DNA of 64,000 nt from contig CAWFUR010000011.1 of assembly GCA_963819115.1 (NCBI GenBank), forward strand, positions 496,001-560,000, given 5' to 3'. The notes below the pieces were generated by a model. That model made no database searches, was not told the origin of the DNA, and was given only the letters and a program-made list of their open reading frames with translations. Below are positions 14,293 through 25,639 of this stretch, in pieces; the stretch's first letter is position 1; each line of letters begins with the position of its first letter. A program made the position numbers and the translations under genes. Origin of the DNA: JACVRW01 sp963819115 (lineage in GTDB: Bacteria > Actinomycetota > Thermoleophilia > Solirubrobacterales > Thermoleophilaceae).

Positions 14293-15669
14293 TTAGACCC
14301 CGGCCGCCATCTCGTGATTGGCCCGGAAGACCCCGTCCGGGTCGCGCTCCGCCTTGACCTGCAGGAGGCGGGAGAACGTCTCGCCGTCGAACGACGGGGC
14401 TGCGGAGGCGGGTACGTCCACGAAGTTCAGGAAGCTCCTGTCGCTGAGCCACGGACGCAGCGCGTCCCGCACCTTCTGAAGGTGGGCGATCACGGGGCCC
14501 ACGCCCAGCTGCGGGATCGGCATGCCCACGGCGTAGTACATGTACTCGCCGGTCACCGCCCCGGTGGCGCCGGCGTTCTCGGGCGGCTCCGTGAGGGCTC
14601 CGCCGAGCGGCCTGAGCTGGATCATCAGCAGCGGGCTCTCCGACCCGGGCCCGGCGACCTCGATCAGCGCGTCCGCCGCATCGGCGGGGAACTCGTCGAG
14701 CACGGCGCCCGCACCGGCGCCGGGCACGGGCTGGGGCGGGTCGCCGTTCAGCCGGCTCAGGGCGGGCACGCCGATCGGCGCACGGCCGTCGAGGATCGGG
14801 TCGCCAAGCTCCATCAGCGGGCGCATCAGCTCCTCGGCCTCGGCCGCCGGCCCGGCGAACACCGAGGTCACGTCCACGATCGGGCGGTCCCGCAGCGGCT
14901 CGGGCACGTCGGGCAGCGGGGGGAGGTGGAGGAAGCGCAGCCAGGCGGTCATCTCGTCGGGCATGCCGGCGGCCCACTCGCGGTAGGCGTGCACCACCTC
15001 GTGGATGCGCTCGGCCGGCCAGGCCACCATCCCGCCGTAGGCCTCCGGCAGCGGATGGAGCTCGAACTCGAGCGCCGTGACCACCCCAAAGCTGCCGCCG
15101 CCTCCGCGCAGCGCCCAGAAGAGGTCGGCGTTCTCGCCGGGATCCGCATGCACTTGCTCGCCGTCGGCGGTGACCACGTCCACCGAGACCACGCTGTTGG
15201 AGGCCAGGCCGTACTTGCGCGCCAGCCAGCCGTGCCCGCCGCCGAGGGTGTAGCCGACCACGCCCACGTCGTGGGCCGACCCTCCGAGGCCGGCCAGGCC
15301 GTGCTCGGCCGCCGCCAGCCCCACGTCTCCCCAGATCGCGCCCGCCTGGACGCGCGCGCGGCGGGCGGCCGGATCCACCTCCACGCCGGTCATGCGGCTG
15401 GTCTTCAGGAGGATCGTGTCCTCCAGCGACTCGATGCCGAGCGCCGAGTGACCCGTGGCCTGGGGGGCCACCCGCAGCCCGTTCTCGCGGGCGAAGCGCA
15501 CCGTGGCCGCCACGTCGTCGGCGCTCTCCGCGAGCACCACCGCCTCGGGGCGCTGATCGGCCAGGAGGTTCCAGGCCAGGCGAGCGGCGTCCCAGCCCTC
15601 GTCGCCGGGGACGAGCACGTCCCCCGTCAGCGCGGAGTCGAGCGATGCGAAGCTGCGAGCGGAAGCCAG
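14293..15669 (-). CDS. FAD-binding oxidoreductase, BBE (berberine-bridge-like) family
   Basis: This encodes about 458 residues. It has a PCMH-type FAD domain with QATGHSALG, GAIWGDVGLAAAEHGLAG and GYTLGGGHGWLARKYGLA, then a C-terminal substrate domain ending RDPDGVFRANHEM. These enzymes oxidise sugars or other alcohols using O2. I prefer a CTG start at 15669. An AGGAGG sequence sits six bases upstream, and the extra residues (SFASLDSALTGDVLVPGDEGWD) match the usual family N-terminus. The conservative start is GTG 15618. The expected second FAD attachment Cys is not seen (GYTLGGGHG carries no Cys nearby). Confidence 0.82.
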   Translation of the reverse strand: MASARSFASLDSALTGDVLVPGDEGWDAARLAWNLLADQRPEAVVLAESADDVAATVRFARENGLRVAPQATGHSALGIESLEDTILLKTSRMTGVEVDPAARRARVQAGAIWGDVGLAAAEHGLAGLGGSAHDVGVVGYTLGGGHGWLARKYGLASNSVVSVDVVTADGEQVHADPGENADLFWALRGGGGSFGVVTALEFELHPLPEAYGGMVAWPAERIHEVVHAYREWAAGMPDEMTAWLRFLHLPPLPDVPEPLRDRPIVDVTSVFAGPAAEAEELMRPLMELGDPILDGRAPIGVPALSRLNGDPPQPVPGAGAGAVLDEFPADAADALIEVAGPGSESPLLMIQLRPLGGALTEPPENAGATGAVTGEYMYYAVGMPIPQLGVGPVIAHLQKVRDALRPWLSDRSFLNFVDVPASAAPSFDGETFSRLLQVKAERDPDGVFRANHEMAAGV

Positions 15670-15679
15670 GGGTGACCTC

Positions 15680-16111
15680 CTAGTCGGTGCGCACGATCAT
15701 CACGCTGGCCTCCGCGTGATGGGAGATCTTGTTCGGCACGTTGCCCAGCCAGTAGCGGCGGGCACCGGTCATGCCCTTGTTGCCGATCACGATCAGATCC
15801 ACGTCACGTTCGGCGGCCACGTCGAGCAGCACGTCCGCCGGGTCGCCCACCCGGGCCTCGAACTCCACCGGCACCCCAGCCTCCTCACACCTGCGGGACG
15901 CCCGGCTCAGCACCTGCTCGGCGGCGTCGCGCAGGTGCCCCTCGCTCACCTTCGCGGTGCTGTGAAGCGGCGCGCGAAAAGGCTGCGTCTCCTGGTAGGC
16001 GGCCACGAGGAGGATCTGGGAGCCCTGGCTCTTGGCCAGCGCCACGGCGGCCTCCACCGCCCGCTCCGCACGGGGTGATCCGTCGGTGCCCACGAGTATC
16101 GAGTTGAACAC
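15680..16111 (-). CDS. Universal stress protein A family
   Basis: This encodes 143 residues as a single USP domain. It starts MFNSILVGTDGSPRAERAV and ends with the ATP-binding loop GNKGMTGARRYWLGNVPNKISHHA followed by SVMIVRTD. ATP-binding USPs act under starvation, hypoxia or oxidative stress. It lies 10 bases upstream of the BBE oxidase gene and probably shares its transcript. A 143-base divergent region separates it from the ROK/transketolase operon and must hold promoters for both; I could not pin down boxes. Confidence 0.9.
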   Translation of the reverse strand: MFNSILVGTDGSPRAERAVEAAVALAKSQGSQILLVAAYQETQPFRAPLHSTAKVSEGHLRDAAEQVLSRASRRCEEAGVPVEFEARVGDPADVLLDVAAERDVDLIVIGNKGMTGARRYWLGNVPNKISHHAEASVMIVRTD

Positions 16112-16254
16112 GCTCCGCTCCTGTCCCTGGGGGCCCCTCCGGCCGCCCGCAAACCGCGGCGCGACCCTATCGCGCCGGGCCCGGAACGCGCTACCTGCCC
16201 GCGATTTTCCGTTCGCGCTTGCTTATCGCGCGTCCAGCAGAACACAATCCCCCG

Positions 16255-17249
16255 GTGAACAGCGAGCCCCTGGTACTCGGAGTGGACGTCGGCGGCACCA
16301 AGATCGCCGTCGCGGCGATCGTCGGAGGGAGGGCCGAGCACCTGGAACAGGCGCCCACGGTCCTGGACAGCACGGAGGCTCTGCTCGATGGGCTCGAGGC
16401 CACCGCTCGGCGGGTCATCGACGCCACCGGGCCGCCCGTGGCGGTGGGGGTGGGGGTGCCCTCCCAGATCGAGTACGCCAGCGGCAGGGTGGAGTCGAGC
16501 GTGAACGTCCCGCTCACCGGGGTGCCGCTCCGGGAGCAGCTGTCCCGGCGCTTCGGGGTGCCTGTGTACGTGGACAACGACGCCAACTGCGCGGCGCTGG
16601 CCGAGGCCCAGCTCGTGGACGAAGCCCCGGTGTCCGTGCTCCTGATGCTCACCCTCGGCACCGGCGTGGGCGGCGGAGTGGTGATCGACGGCCAGATATT
16701 CCGTGGCGCCCACGGGATGGGGGCCGAGCTCGGCCACTTCACGGTGGACCCCGACGGCCCGCCGTGCCCGGGCAACTGCCCGGGGCGCGGCTGTCTCGAG
16801 GCGTACTGCAGCGGCCAGGCGCTTGAGCGCGATGCCACCGAGTTCGCCCGTGACATGCCGGGCAGCGGGCTGTCGGCGGCCCTGGACGAAAGGGGCCGGG
16901 TGAGCGGGCACGCGCTCGTGGCGGCGGCCCAGCAGGGCGATGCCGACGCTCTCCGCGTCTTCGAGCGCTTCGCGCGCATGCTCGGCGTGGCCATCGCCGG
17001 CTACGTGAACGTGTTCGAGCCGGTGTACATCGTGATCGGGGGCGGCCTCTCGAACGCGTCGGACCTGTACCTCGCGCGCGCCGTGGACGAGGCCGGATCG
17101 CGGGCCCTCCCCGCGCTGTGGCAGCGGTGCACGGTCTCTCTGGCTCGCGGCGGAGCCGACGCCGGAGTGGTCGGCGCGGGGGTGCTCGCAGCTCACGAGT
17201 GGGCGCGCGATACTGCCGCGCAGGGCACCACAACGATCCAGGGAGCCGA

Positions 17250-17253
<4 letters not shown>
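16255..17253 (+). CDS. ROK-family glucokinase
   Basis: This encodes 332 residues. The motifs are LGVDVGGTKIAVAAI (phosphate loop), VDNDANCAALAEA (catalytic Asp), TLGTGVGGGVVIDG, GAELGHFTVD and CPGNCPGRGCLEAYC, a Cys-rich zinc site somewhat longer than the usual CxCGxxGCxE. It is the first gene of the pentose-phosphate operon, so glucose to glucose-6-phosphate is the natural reaction. It starts at GTG 16255 and overlaps the transketolase start (ATGA). It is paralogous to the ROK gene at 13273. Confidence 0.88.
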
Positions 17254-19276
<2,023 letters not shown>

Positions 19277-19292
<16 letters not shown>

Positions 19293-19341
19293 TCGGTGGC
19301 GAGGAGCGGAGTCCGATCGGTGATCGGGCGAGCCCCGGAGC
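19277..19341 (+). repeat. Dispersed hairpin repeat, partial plus full copy, at the tkt 3' end
   Basis: The partial copy (about 19277-19302) contains the tkt stop codon. The full copy (about 19302-19340) has arms CCGATC at 19313-19318 and its complement at 19322-19327 around loop GGT, extended by one T-G wobble. It is flanked by GCGAGGAGCGGAG and GCGAGCCCCGGA. It lies between two codirectional genes. Confidence 0.78.
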
Positions 19342-19395
19342 CATGTCATTCGCGCAGCACCGGACCATGACTTTGCGGATCATGAGGAGAGAGCG

Positions 19396-20487
19396 ATGAG
19401 CGTCGAAGCACAGGTCAACGAGCGGCTTGCGGCCCTCACCGCCGCGGGCACGAGCGTCTGGCTCGACCAGATCCGCCGCAGCCTGATCACCGGCGGCGAG
19501 CTGGAGCGGCTGATCCGCGAGGACTCGCTGCGCGGGGTCACGTCGAATCCGGCGATCTTCGAGAAGGCGATCCTCGGCTCGAACGACTACGACGAGCAGA
19601 TCAAGGAGCTGGCCGCGAAGGGCCAGGACGCGCACCTGATCGCCGAGGAGATCGCGATCCTCGATGTCCAGAAGGGCTGCGACGTGCTGCGTCCCGTGTG
19701 GGACGACGCCGGGGGCGCGGACGGCTTCGTGTCCCTGGAGGTGGAGCCCTCGGTGGCCCACGACACCGACGCCACCGTCGAGCAGGCGCGGGACTTCTGG
19801 GGCCGGGTGGACCGCCCCAACCTGATGGTGAAGATCCCGGGCACCGAGGAGGGCGTGGCGGCGATAGAGGAGTCGATCGCCGCCGGCATCAACGTGAACG
19901 TGACCCTGCTCTTCTCGGTGGAGTCGTACACCGCCATCGCCGAGGCCTACATCCGCGGCATGGAGCGGCGGCTGGACGCGGGCGGGTCGATGGACGTGCA
20001 CTCGGTGGCCAGCTTCTTCGTGTCCCGCGTGGACTCCGAGGTGGACAAGCGACTGGAGGCGCTCGGCCGGGAGGACCTGCGCGGCCTGGCCGCCGTGGCC
20101 AACGCCCGTGCCGCCTACATGAAGTTCAAGGAGCTCTTCCTCGGCGAGCGCTTCGCGCGCGTCCGGGACGCCGGGGCTCCGGTCCAGCGCCCCCTCTGGG
20201 CCTCCACCGGGGTGAAGGATCCGCGCTACCCCGACACCAAGTACGTGGAGACCCTGGTCGGCTCCGCACACCGTGAACACCATGCCCATGCCCACGCTCC
20301 TGGCGTGCGCCGAGAAGCTCGAGGTCGCGGGCGCCACCGCCGACCAGGACCCGACCGCCGACCTCGAGGCCCTCGCGGAGGCCGGGATCGACATGGCCGA
20401 CGTGACGAAGAAGCTCCTGATCGACGGGATCGACAAGTTCCTCGAGCCCTTCGACAAGCTGGTGGCCGGCGTGGAGACGGCCCGTGA
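19396..20487 (+). CDS. tal: Transaldolase part of a transaldolase/phosphoglucose isomerase, broken by an apparent frameshift
   Basis: Residues 1 to about 289 are a full-style bacterial transaldolase (SVWLDQIRRSLITGG, RGVTSNPAIFEKAI, MVKIPGTEEGVAAI with the Schiff-base Lys, NVNVTLLFSVESY, LWASTGVKDPRYPDTKYVETLVG). After YVETLVG the frame turns to nonsense (SAHREHHAHAHAPG), while the expected continuation (PHTVNTMPMPTLLA) appears in the next frame. The change maps to an apparent extra T at about 20263. Bifunctional Tal-Pgi fusions are known in actinobacteria and other phyla, so the intact gene is probably 19396-22114. A GAGGAGAG ribosome-binding site precedes the ATG. Confidence 0.85.
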   Translation: MSVEAQVNERLAALTAAGTSVWLDQIRRSLITGGELERLIREDSLRGVTSNPAIFEKAILGSNDYDEQIKELAAKGQDAHLIAEEIAILDVQKGCDVLRPVWDDAGGADGFVSLEVEPSVAHDTDATVEQARDFWGRVDRPNLMVKIPGTEEGVAAIEESIAAGINVNVTLLFSVESYTAIAEAYIRGMERRLDAGGSMDVHSVASFFVSRVDSEVDKRLEALGREDLRGLAAVANARAAYMKFKELFLGERFARVRDAGAPVQRPLWASTGVKDPRYPDTKYVETLVGSAHREHHAHAHAPGVRREARGRGRHRRPGPDRRPRGPRGGRDRHGRRDEEAPDRRDRQVPRALRQAGGRRGDGP

Positions 20488-22114
20488 GGCCGCCGTCACC
20501 GGGCGCCCGCCGACCATCGAAGCCTCGATCCCGGACGAGCTCGAGCCGGCGATCGTCGAGCGGGTCACGCTGGCCCGGGAAGAGCACGTGGCCAAGCGCG
20601 TGTGGGCCCTCGACGAGTCGCTCTGGGGCGGACCCGGGGTGCCGGAGATCGGCAACCGCCTGGGCTGGCTCACGATCGTCGACAAGATGCTCGAGCACGT
20701 CGAGGTGCTCCACGAGTTCGTGGAGTCGGTGAAGGCCGACGGGTTCACCGACGTTGCGCTGCTGGGCATGGGCGGGTCGAGCCTCGGCCCCGAGGTGATC
20801 CGGCGATCGTTCGGCCAGATTCCCGACGGCCTCCGGCTGCACGTGCTCGACTCCACCGACCCGGGCGCCGTGCTCGACCTGGAACGCTCGGTGGAGCTGG
20901 AGCACACCCTGTTCGTGGTCTCCTCGAAGTCCGGCGGCACGATCGAGACGCTCTCCCACATGCGCCATTTCCTCGAGCGCAGCGGCGGGGACGGCAGCCG
21001 CTTCGCCGTGGTCACCGACCCGGGCAGCCCGCTGGTGGACACCGCCCGGGAGCTGGGATTCCGCAAGGTGTTCGAGAACGATCCGAACATCGGCGGGCGC
21101 TACTCCGTGCTCTCCTACTTCGGGCTGGTGCCCGCCGCGCTGGCGGGGGTGAATCTCGAGGCACTGCTCAGCCGCGCCCAGGTGGCCGAGGCGAGCACCA
21201 CCAGCTTCGACGACACCAGCTCGAACTCCGGCCTCTGGCTCGGCCTGGTGATGGGCGAGCTGGCGCTGCGGGGCCGGGACAAGGTGACGTTCATCGTGTC
21301 GCCTCCGATCGAGTCCTTCGGCCTCTGGGCCGAGCAGCTGATCGCCGAGTCCACCGGCAAGCACGGAAAGGGCATCCTGCCCGTGGCCGACGAGCCCCTG
21401 GGCGCGCCGGAGAGCTACGGCAACGACCGGCTGTTCGCCTACCTGCGCGACTCGGAGAACCCGGACGAGGAGCTGGACGCGAAGGTGAGGGCGCTGGCCG
21501 ACGCCGGTCATCCCACGGTCACGATGTCGGTGGAGGGGGCGGCCGACCTGGGCCGGATCTTCTTCTTCGCCGAGTTCGCCACGGCGGTGGCCGGCTGGGC
21601 GCTCGGCATCAACCCGTTCGACCAGCCGAACGTGCAGGAGGCCAAGGACAACACGGCCAAGCTGCTCGCGGCGGGCGACCTGCCGGACGTGGATCCGGGC
21701 GACCTGGCCGAGCTGCTCGGGCAGGCGGAGCCGCCGCACTACGTGGCCGTGCTGGGCTTCCTGGCGCCGTCCGAGGAGGTCGACGCCGCCGTGACAGAGC
21801 TGCGCGCGGCGATCCGGGACGCGAGCCATGCCACCACCACGTTCGGGTACGGGCCCCGCTACCTCCACTCCACCGGCCAGCTGCACAAGGGCGGGCCGCC
21901 CACCGGCCTGTTCATCCAGCTCCTGCACGACGGCGACGAGGACGTGGAGATTCCCGGCGCTGGGTACGGTTTCCGCCACTTGAAGCACGCCCAGGCGATC
22001 GGCGACCTGCTCACCCTCAGGGACCACGGCCGGCCGGCCGTGCAGATCCGGCTGGAGGGGGACGCCGCGCAGGGGATCCGTGACCTGACCCAGCGAGTGA
22101 AGGAGATGCTCTGA
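20273..22114 (+). CDS. pgi: C-terminal transaldolase tail plus phosphoglucose isomerase domain
   Basis: The first 80 or so residues (NTMPMPTLLACAEKLEVAG to DKLVAGVETAREA) complete the transaldolase fold. The rest is glucose-6-phosphate isomerase. Its motifs are LLGMGGSSLGPEV, VVSSKSGGTIETLSHM, VTDPGSPL, NTAKLLAAG and a C-terminal STGQLHKGGPPTGLFIQL. A GTG at 20273 could serve as an independent start, but the linking sequence is transaldolase, so one fused product is more natural. It overlaps the 6-phosphogluconate dehydrogenase start by one base (TGATG). Confidence 0.85.
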   Translation: MNTMPMPTLLACAEKLEVAGATADQDPTADLEALAEAGIDMADVTKKLLIDGIDKFLEPFDKLVAGVETAREAAVTGRPPTIEASIPDELEPAIVERVTLAREEHVAKRVWALDESLWGGPGVPEIGNRLGWLTIVDKMLEHVEVLHEFVESVKADGFTDVALLGMGGSSLGPEVIRRSFGQIPDGLRLHVLDSTDPGAVLDLERSVELEHTLFVVSSKSGGTIETLSHMRHFLERSGGDGSRFAVVTDPGSPLVDTARELGFRKVFENDPNIGGRYSVLSYFGLVPAALAGVNLEALLSRAQVAEASTTSFDDTSSNSGLWLGLVMGELALRGRDKVTFIVSPPIESFGLWAEQLIAESTGKHGKGILPVADEPLGAPESYGNDRLFAYLRDSENPDEELDAKVRALADAGHPTVTMSVEGAADLGRIFFFAEFATAVAGWALGINPFDQPNVQEAKDNTAKLLAAGDLPDVDPGDLAELLGQAEPPHYVAVLGFLAPSEEVDAAVTELRAAIRDASHATTTFGYGPRYLHSTGQLHKGGPPTGLFIQLLHDGDEDVEIPGAGYGFRHLKHAQAIGDLLTLRDHGRPAVQIRLEGDAAQGIRDLTQRVKEML

Positions 22115-23037
22115 TGCAGCTTGGCTTCGTCGGCCTCGGAAAGATGGGCGGGAACATGGTCCATCGCATCCACCGCGACTCGGACCACCAGGTGGTGGCC
22201 TTCGACTTCAGCGAGGACGCGGTGAAGGAGGCCGAGAGCCACGGCGCCGCCGGGGTCTCCTCGCTCGAGGACGTGGTGAAGGGACTGGACGCCCCGCGCT
22301 CGGTGTGGGTGATGGTCCCGGCCGGCGACCCGACCGAGGAGACGGTGTCGAAGCTCGCGGGCCTGCTGGAGAAGGGCGACACGATCATCGACGGCGGCAA
22401 CACCAAGTGGACCGACGACGTGCGCCGGGCCGCCGAGCTCCAGAAGCGCGGCATCAACTACGTGGACGTGGGCACGAGCGGCGGCGTCTGGGGCCTGCAG
22501 GTGGGCTACTGCATGATGGTCGGCGGGCCCGAGGAGGCGGTGGAGCGGATCGCGCCCATCCTCGATGTGCTGGCGCCACCGCACGACGAGCAGTGGGGCC
22601 CGGGCTGGAACCGGATGGGCGAGTCGGGCTCCGGGCACTACGTGAAGATGGTCCACAACGGCGTGGAGTACGGCCTGATGCAGGCTTACGCCGAGGGCTT
22701 CGAGCTGTTCACGCAGTCGGACTTCGAGCTCGACAACGAGAAGATCGCCAAGCTCTGGATGCAGGGATCGGTGGTGCGCTCATGGCTGTGCGAGCTGGCC
22801 GCCCGGGCGTTCGAGCAGGACGGCAACGAGCTCGCCTCGCTGCGTGGGTACGTGAACGACTCCGGTGAGGGCCGCTGGACGATCGAGGACGCGATCGACC
22901 ATGACGTGCCCGTGCCGGTGATCACCGCGGCCCTGTTCGCGCGCTTCACAAGTCGCGGGGGAGGCGAGTACACCGCCAAGGTGCTCGCCGCCCTGCGCAA
23001 CCAGTTCGGCGGACACGCCGTCGAGAAGGTGTCGTGA
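22114..23037 (+). CDS. gnd: 6-phosphogluconate dehydrogenase, short decarboxylating type
   Basis: This encodes 307 residues, the short (YqeC/GndA-like) form. The N-terminal NAD(P) loop is LGFVGLGKMGGNMVHR. Other motifs are VMVPAGDPTEETV, IIDGGNTKWTDD, YVDVGTSGGVWGLQVGYCMMVGG and the catalytic GSGHYVKMVHNGVEYG (Lys and His/Asn). It makes ribulose-5-phosphate, CO2 and NAD(P)H. Short forms are often NAD-linked, but cofactor choice is not certain here. It is coupled to both neighbours by overlapping stop/start codons. Confidence 0.93.
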   Translation: MQLGFVGLGKMGGNMVHRIHRDSDHQVVAFDFSEDAVKEAESHGAAGVSSLEDVVKGLDAPRSVWVMVPAGDPTEETVSKLAGLLEKGDTIIDGGNTKWTDDVRRAAELQKRGINYVDVGTSGGVWGLQVGYCMMVGGPEEAVERIAPILDVLAPPHDEQWGPGWNRMGESGSGHYVKMVHNGVEYGLMQAYAEGFELFTQSDFELDNEKIAKLWMQGSVVRSWLCELAARAFEQDGNELASLRGYVNDSGEGRWTIEDAIDHDVPVPVITAALFARFTSRGGGEYTAKVLAALRNQFGGHAVEKVS

Positions 23038-24569
23038 GCGAGACCGCGCAGAGGGAACAGGAGAACCCGCTCGTGGAGGGCCTCGAGCGGCTGCCGATTC
23101 ATCCCACCACGCTCGTGATCTTCGGCGGCACGGGCGACCTGGCCAAGCGCAAGCTCCTGCCGGCGCTCTACAACCTCGCTCACGAGGGCGCGCTTCCGGA
23201 GCGCTTCAACCTGATCGGGGTGTCCCGCAGCGACATGCCGCATGACGAGTACCGGGGGATCGCCAAGGAGTCGATCATGCAGTTCTCCCGCCGGAAGCCG
23301 GATGAGCAGGTGCTGGACCGGCTCCTCGAGAACGTGCGCTATGTGCCGGGCACCTTCGACGAGGACTCGGCATACGAGAAGGTGAAGGAGACGGCGGAGG
23401 AGTTCGACAAGACGGCGGAGAGCGTCTTCAACCGCGTCTTCTACCTCTCCACGGCGCCGACGTTCTTCCCCGTGATCGTGAACAAGCTTGGCGAGCACGG
23501 GCTGAACGACCAGGACGACTCCGAGGTGCGGGTGGTGATCGAGAAGCCGATCGGCACCAACCTGGCCGAGGCGATCGACCTGAACGAGGAGTTCCTGAGC
23601 GTGCTGCGCGAGGAGCAGGTCTTCCGCATCGACCACTATCTGGGCAAGGAGACGGTCCAGAACCTGATGGCCCTGCGGTTCGCCAACGGGCTGTTCGAGC
23701 CGATCTGGAACCGCAACTTCATCGACTACGTGCAGATCACCGCGGCGGAGGACCTGGGCGTGGGCACCCGGGCCGAGTACTACGACAAGTCGGGCGCCGT
23801 CCGCGACCTGGTCCAGAACCACATGATGCAGCTGCTGGCGCTCCTCTGCATGGAGCCGCCGGTGACCTTCTCCGCCGACGACGTGCGCGATGAGAAGGTG
23901 AAGGTGCTCCACGCGATCCACCCTCCGGTCGTCGACGAGGTGCCCGAGATGGCGATGCGCGCCCAGTACGCGCAGGGCATGGCCGAGGGCAAGGACGTGC
24001 CCGGCTACCTGGACGAGCCCGGCGTGCCCCCGGACTCCACGACCGAGACCTTCGGCGCCCTGCGCCTCGAGGTGGACAACTGGCGCTGGGCCGGAGTGCC
24101 GATCTACCTGCGGACCGGCAAGCGCCTGGCCCGCAAGATCACCGAGATCGCGGTGACGCTGAAGCCCGTTCCTCACCTGGCCTTCGACCACCAGGGCTCG
24201 GTGGGCGTCCAGCCCAACCAGCTGATCATGACCATGCAGCCGAACGAAGGGGTGTCCATCTCTCTGGGGGCGAAGATCCCCGGGAGCAGGATGCGCATCC
24301 GGCCGGTGAACATGGAGTTCCTGTACGGAACGGCGTTCCTGTCCCAGTCGCCAGAGGCCTACGAGAGGCTGATCACCGACGCCATGCGCGGCGACGCCAC
24401 GCTCTTCACCCGCGCCGACGAGGTGATCGCTCAGTGGCGGATCATCGACCCGGTTCTCCAGGCCTGGGGTGAGGACCCCGGGCCGCTGCCCAAGTATCCG
24501 GCCGGATCGAGTGGCCCCGACGAGGCCAACGCGATCCTCCGGCCGGGGCACCATTGGCGCACGATCTAG
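23034..24569 (+). CDS. zwf: Glucose-6-phosphate 1-dehydrogenase
   Basis: This encodes 511 residues. The NADP loop is LVIFGGTGDLAKRKLLPALY, and the substrate site is RIDHYLGKETVQN with the catalytic His, followed by DYVQITAAEDLGV and RTGKRLARKITEI. It commits glucose-6-phosphate to the oxidative pentose-phosphate route. It starts at GTG 23034 overlapping the gnd stop (GTGA) and is followed by its assembly factor gene opcA. Confidence 0.96.
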   Translation: MSETAQREQENPLVEGLERLPIHPTTLVIFGGTGDLAKRKLLPALYNLAHEGALPERFNLIGVSRSDMPHDEYRGIAKESIMQFSRRKPDEQVLDRLLENVRYVPGTFDEDSAYEKVKETAEEFDKTAESVFNRVFYLSTAPTFFPVIVNKLGEHGLNDQDDSEVRVVIEKPIGTNLAEAIDLNEEFLSVLREEQVFRIDHYLGKETVQNLMALRFANGLFEPIWNRNFIDYVQITAAEDLGVGTRAEYYDKSGAVRDLVQNHMMQLLALLCMEPPVTFSADDVRDEKVKVLHAIHPPVVDEVPEMAMRAQYAQGMAEGKDVPGYLDEPGVPPDSTTETFGALRLEVDNWRWAGVPIYLRTGKRLARKITEIAVTLKPVPHLAFDHQGSVGVQPNQLIMTMQPNEGVSISLGAKIPGSRMRIRPVNMEFLYGTAFLSQSPEAYERLITDAMRGDATLFTRADEVIAQWRIIDPVLQAWGEDPGPLPKYPAGSSGPDEANAILRPGHHWRTI

Positions 24570-25639
24570 ACACCGATCCCACCTGGCTCGGCGGTGTCTG
24601 GGCCGAGCAGGACACAACGCCCGCCAAGATCGCGGAGGCGCTCGCCGAGCTGCTGAAGGCGCGGCAGGCCGAGGGGGAGGCATGCGCCCCGGCCCGGGTG
24701 CTGAACCTCGTGGTGATCGTGGACCGGGAATGGCGCGGCGAGATCATCAACCGGCTCGAGCGGGTGGGGCGCTACCACCCCTCGCGGCTCATCCTCTGCG
24801 CCGTGGAGCCCGGCCGGACGCAGCTCGACGCCTGGGCCACGCTCCGGGTGGAGGGGGACCCCAGCCCGGGCGAGCTCGCTCTTTACCACGAGGAGCTGGT
24901 GGTGGACATCGGCGAGCAGCACCTCGGGATGATGGACACGATCGTGGACCCGCTGGTCGTCAGCGACCTGGCCACCGTGGTGTGGTCACCTCACGGGCAC
25001 CCCGAGGCGGTGGACTCGCTGCTGCGGCTGGCTCAGGTGGTGCTGATCGACTCGTTGATGGAGCCGGATCCCGCCGCGGCCGCGGCCCGGGCCCGGGAGC
25101 TCGAGGAGCGCGCCTACATCGTGGACCTGGCCTGGCTGCGGTCCACTCCCTGGCGCGAGCGGGTGGCCGCCACGTTCGACCCCGGCCCGCTGCGGCCGGA
25201 GCTGGGGAAGATCAGCTCGGTGACCGCTCGGCACCGCCCTGACTCCGTGATCACCGGGGTCCTCTTCTTCGGATGGCTCGCATCGCGCCTCGGTTGGGAG
25301 CCGGGCCACATCATGAGCCAGCACGACGCCCTCGTCGGTCACGCTCACGGTCGCCGGCAGGACGTGAAGCTGCGGCTCGAGCCCGATCCGACGATGAATG
25401 CGCCCGGGCTGGCGGGGATCACCATCGAGACCGCATCGGGCACGGAGATCTCCCTCAATCGCGGCCCCGGTGGCCTCACCGCGCGCCGGCGAAACCGAAA
25501 GGGCAACGAGACCACGTGGACGGTGCTGGGAGCCTCGCGTGGCGAGGGCGGGATCCTCGGCGAGGGCATCCGCCAGGCCCTGCTGCGCGATCCGACCTAC
25601 GCGCCGGCGCTCAAGGCGGCCCGGGCCATGTTTCCGTGA
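24554..25639 (+). CDS. opcA: Glucose-6-phosphate dehydrogenase assembly protein OpcA
   Basis: This encodes 361 residues. OpcA promotes active oligomers of Zwf in cyanobacteria and actinobacteria, often as a redox-linked switch. Recognisable stretches are ARVLNLVVIVDREWRGEI, HPSRLILCAVEPGR, the acidic VVWSPHGHPE and ITGVLFFGWLASRLGW. The most likely start is TTG 24554, inside the end of zwf (16-base overlap), because the family N-terminus (DTDPTWLGGVWAEQD) follows directly. The stop overlaps the GTG of the GH15 gene. Confidence 0.93.
   Translation: MAHDLDTDPTWLGGVWAEQDTTPAKIAEALAELLKARQAEGEACAPARVLNLVVIVDREWRGEIINRLERVGRYHPSRLILCAVEPGRTQLDAWATLRVEGDPSPGELALYHEELVVDIGEQHLGMMDTIVDPLVVSDLATVVWSPHGHPEAVDSLLRLAQVVLIDSLMEPDPAAAAARARELEERAYIVDLAWLRSTPWRERVAATFDPGPLRPELGKISSVTARHRPDSVITGVLFFGWLASRLGWEPGHIMSQHDALVGHAHGRRQDVKLRLEPDPTMNAPGLAGITIETASGTEISLNRGPGGLTARRRNRKGNETTWTVLGASRGEGGILGEGIRQALLRDPTYAPALKAARAMFP

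Noticed and set aside
24566..25348. Antisense open frames over opcA
   Set aside because: They are shadows of the opcA reading frame. They show no ribosome-binding site and no family motifs.
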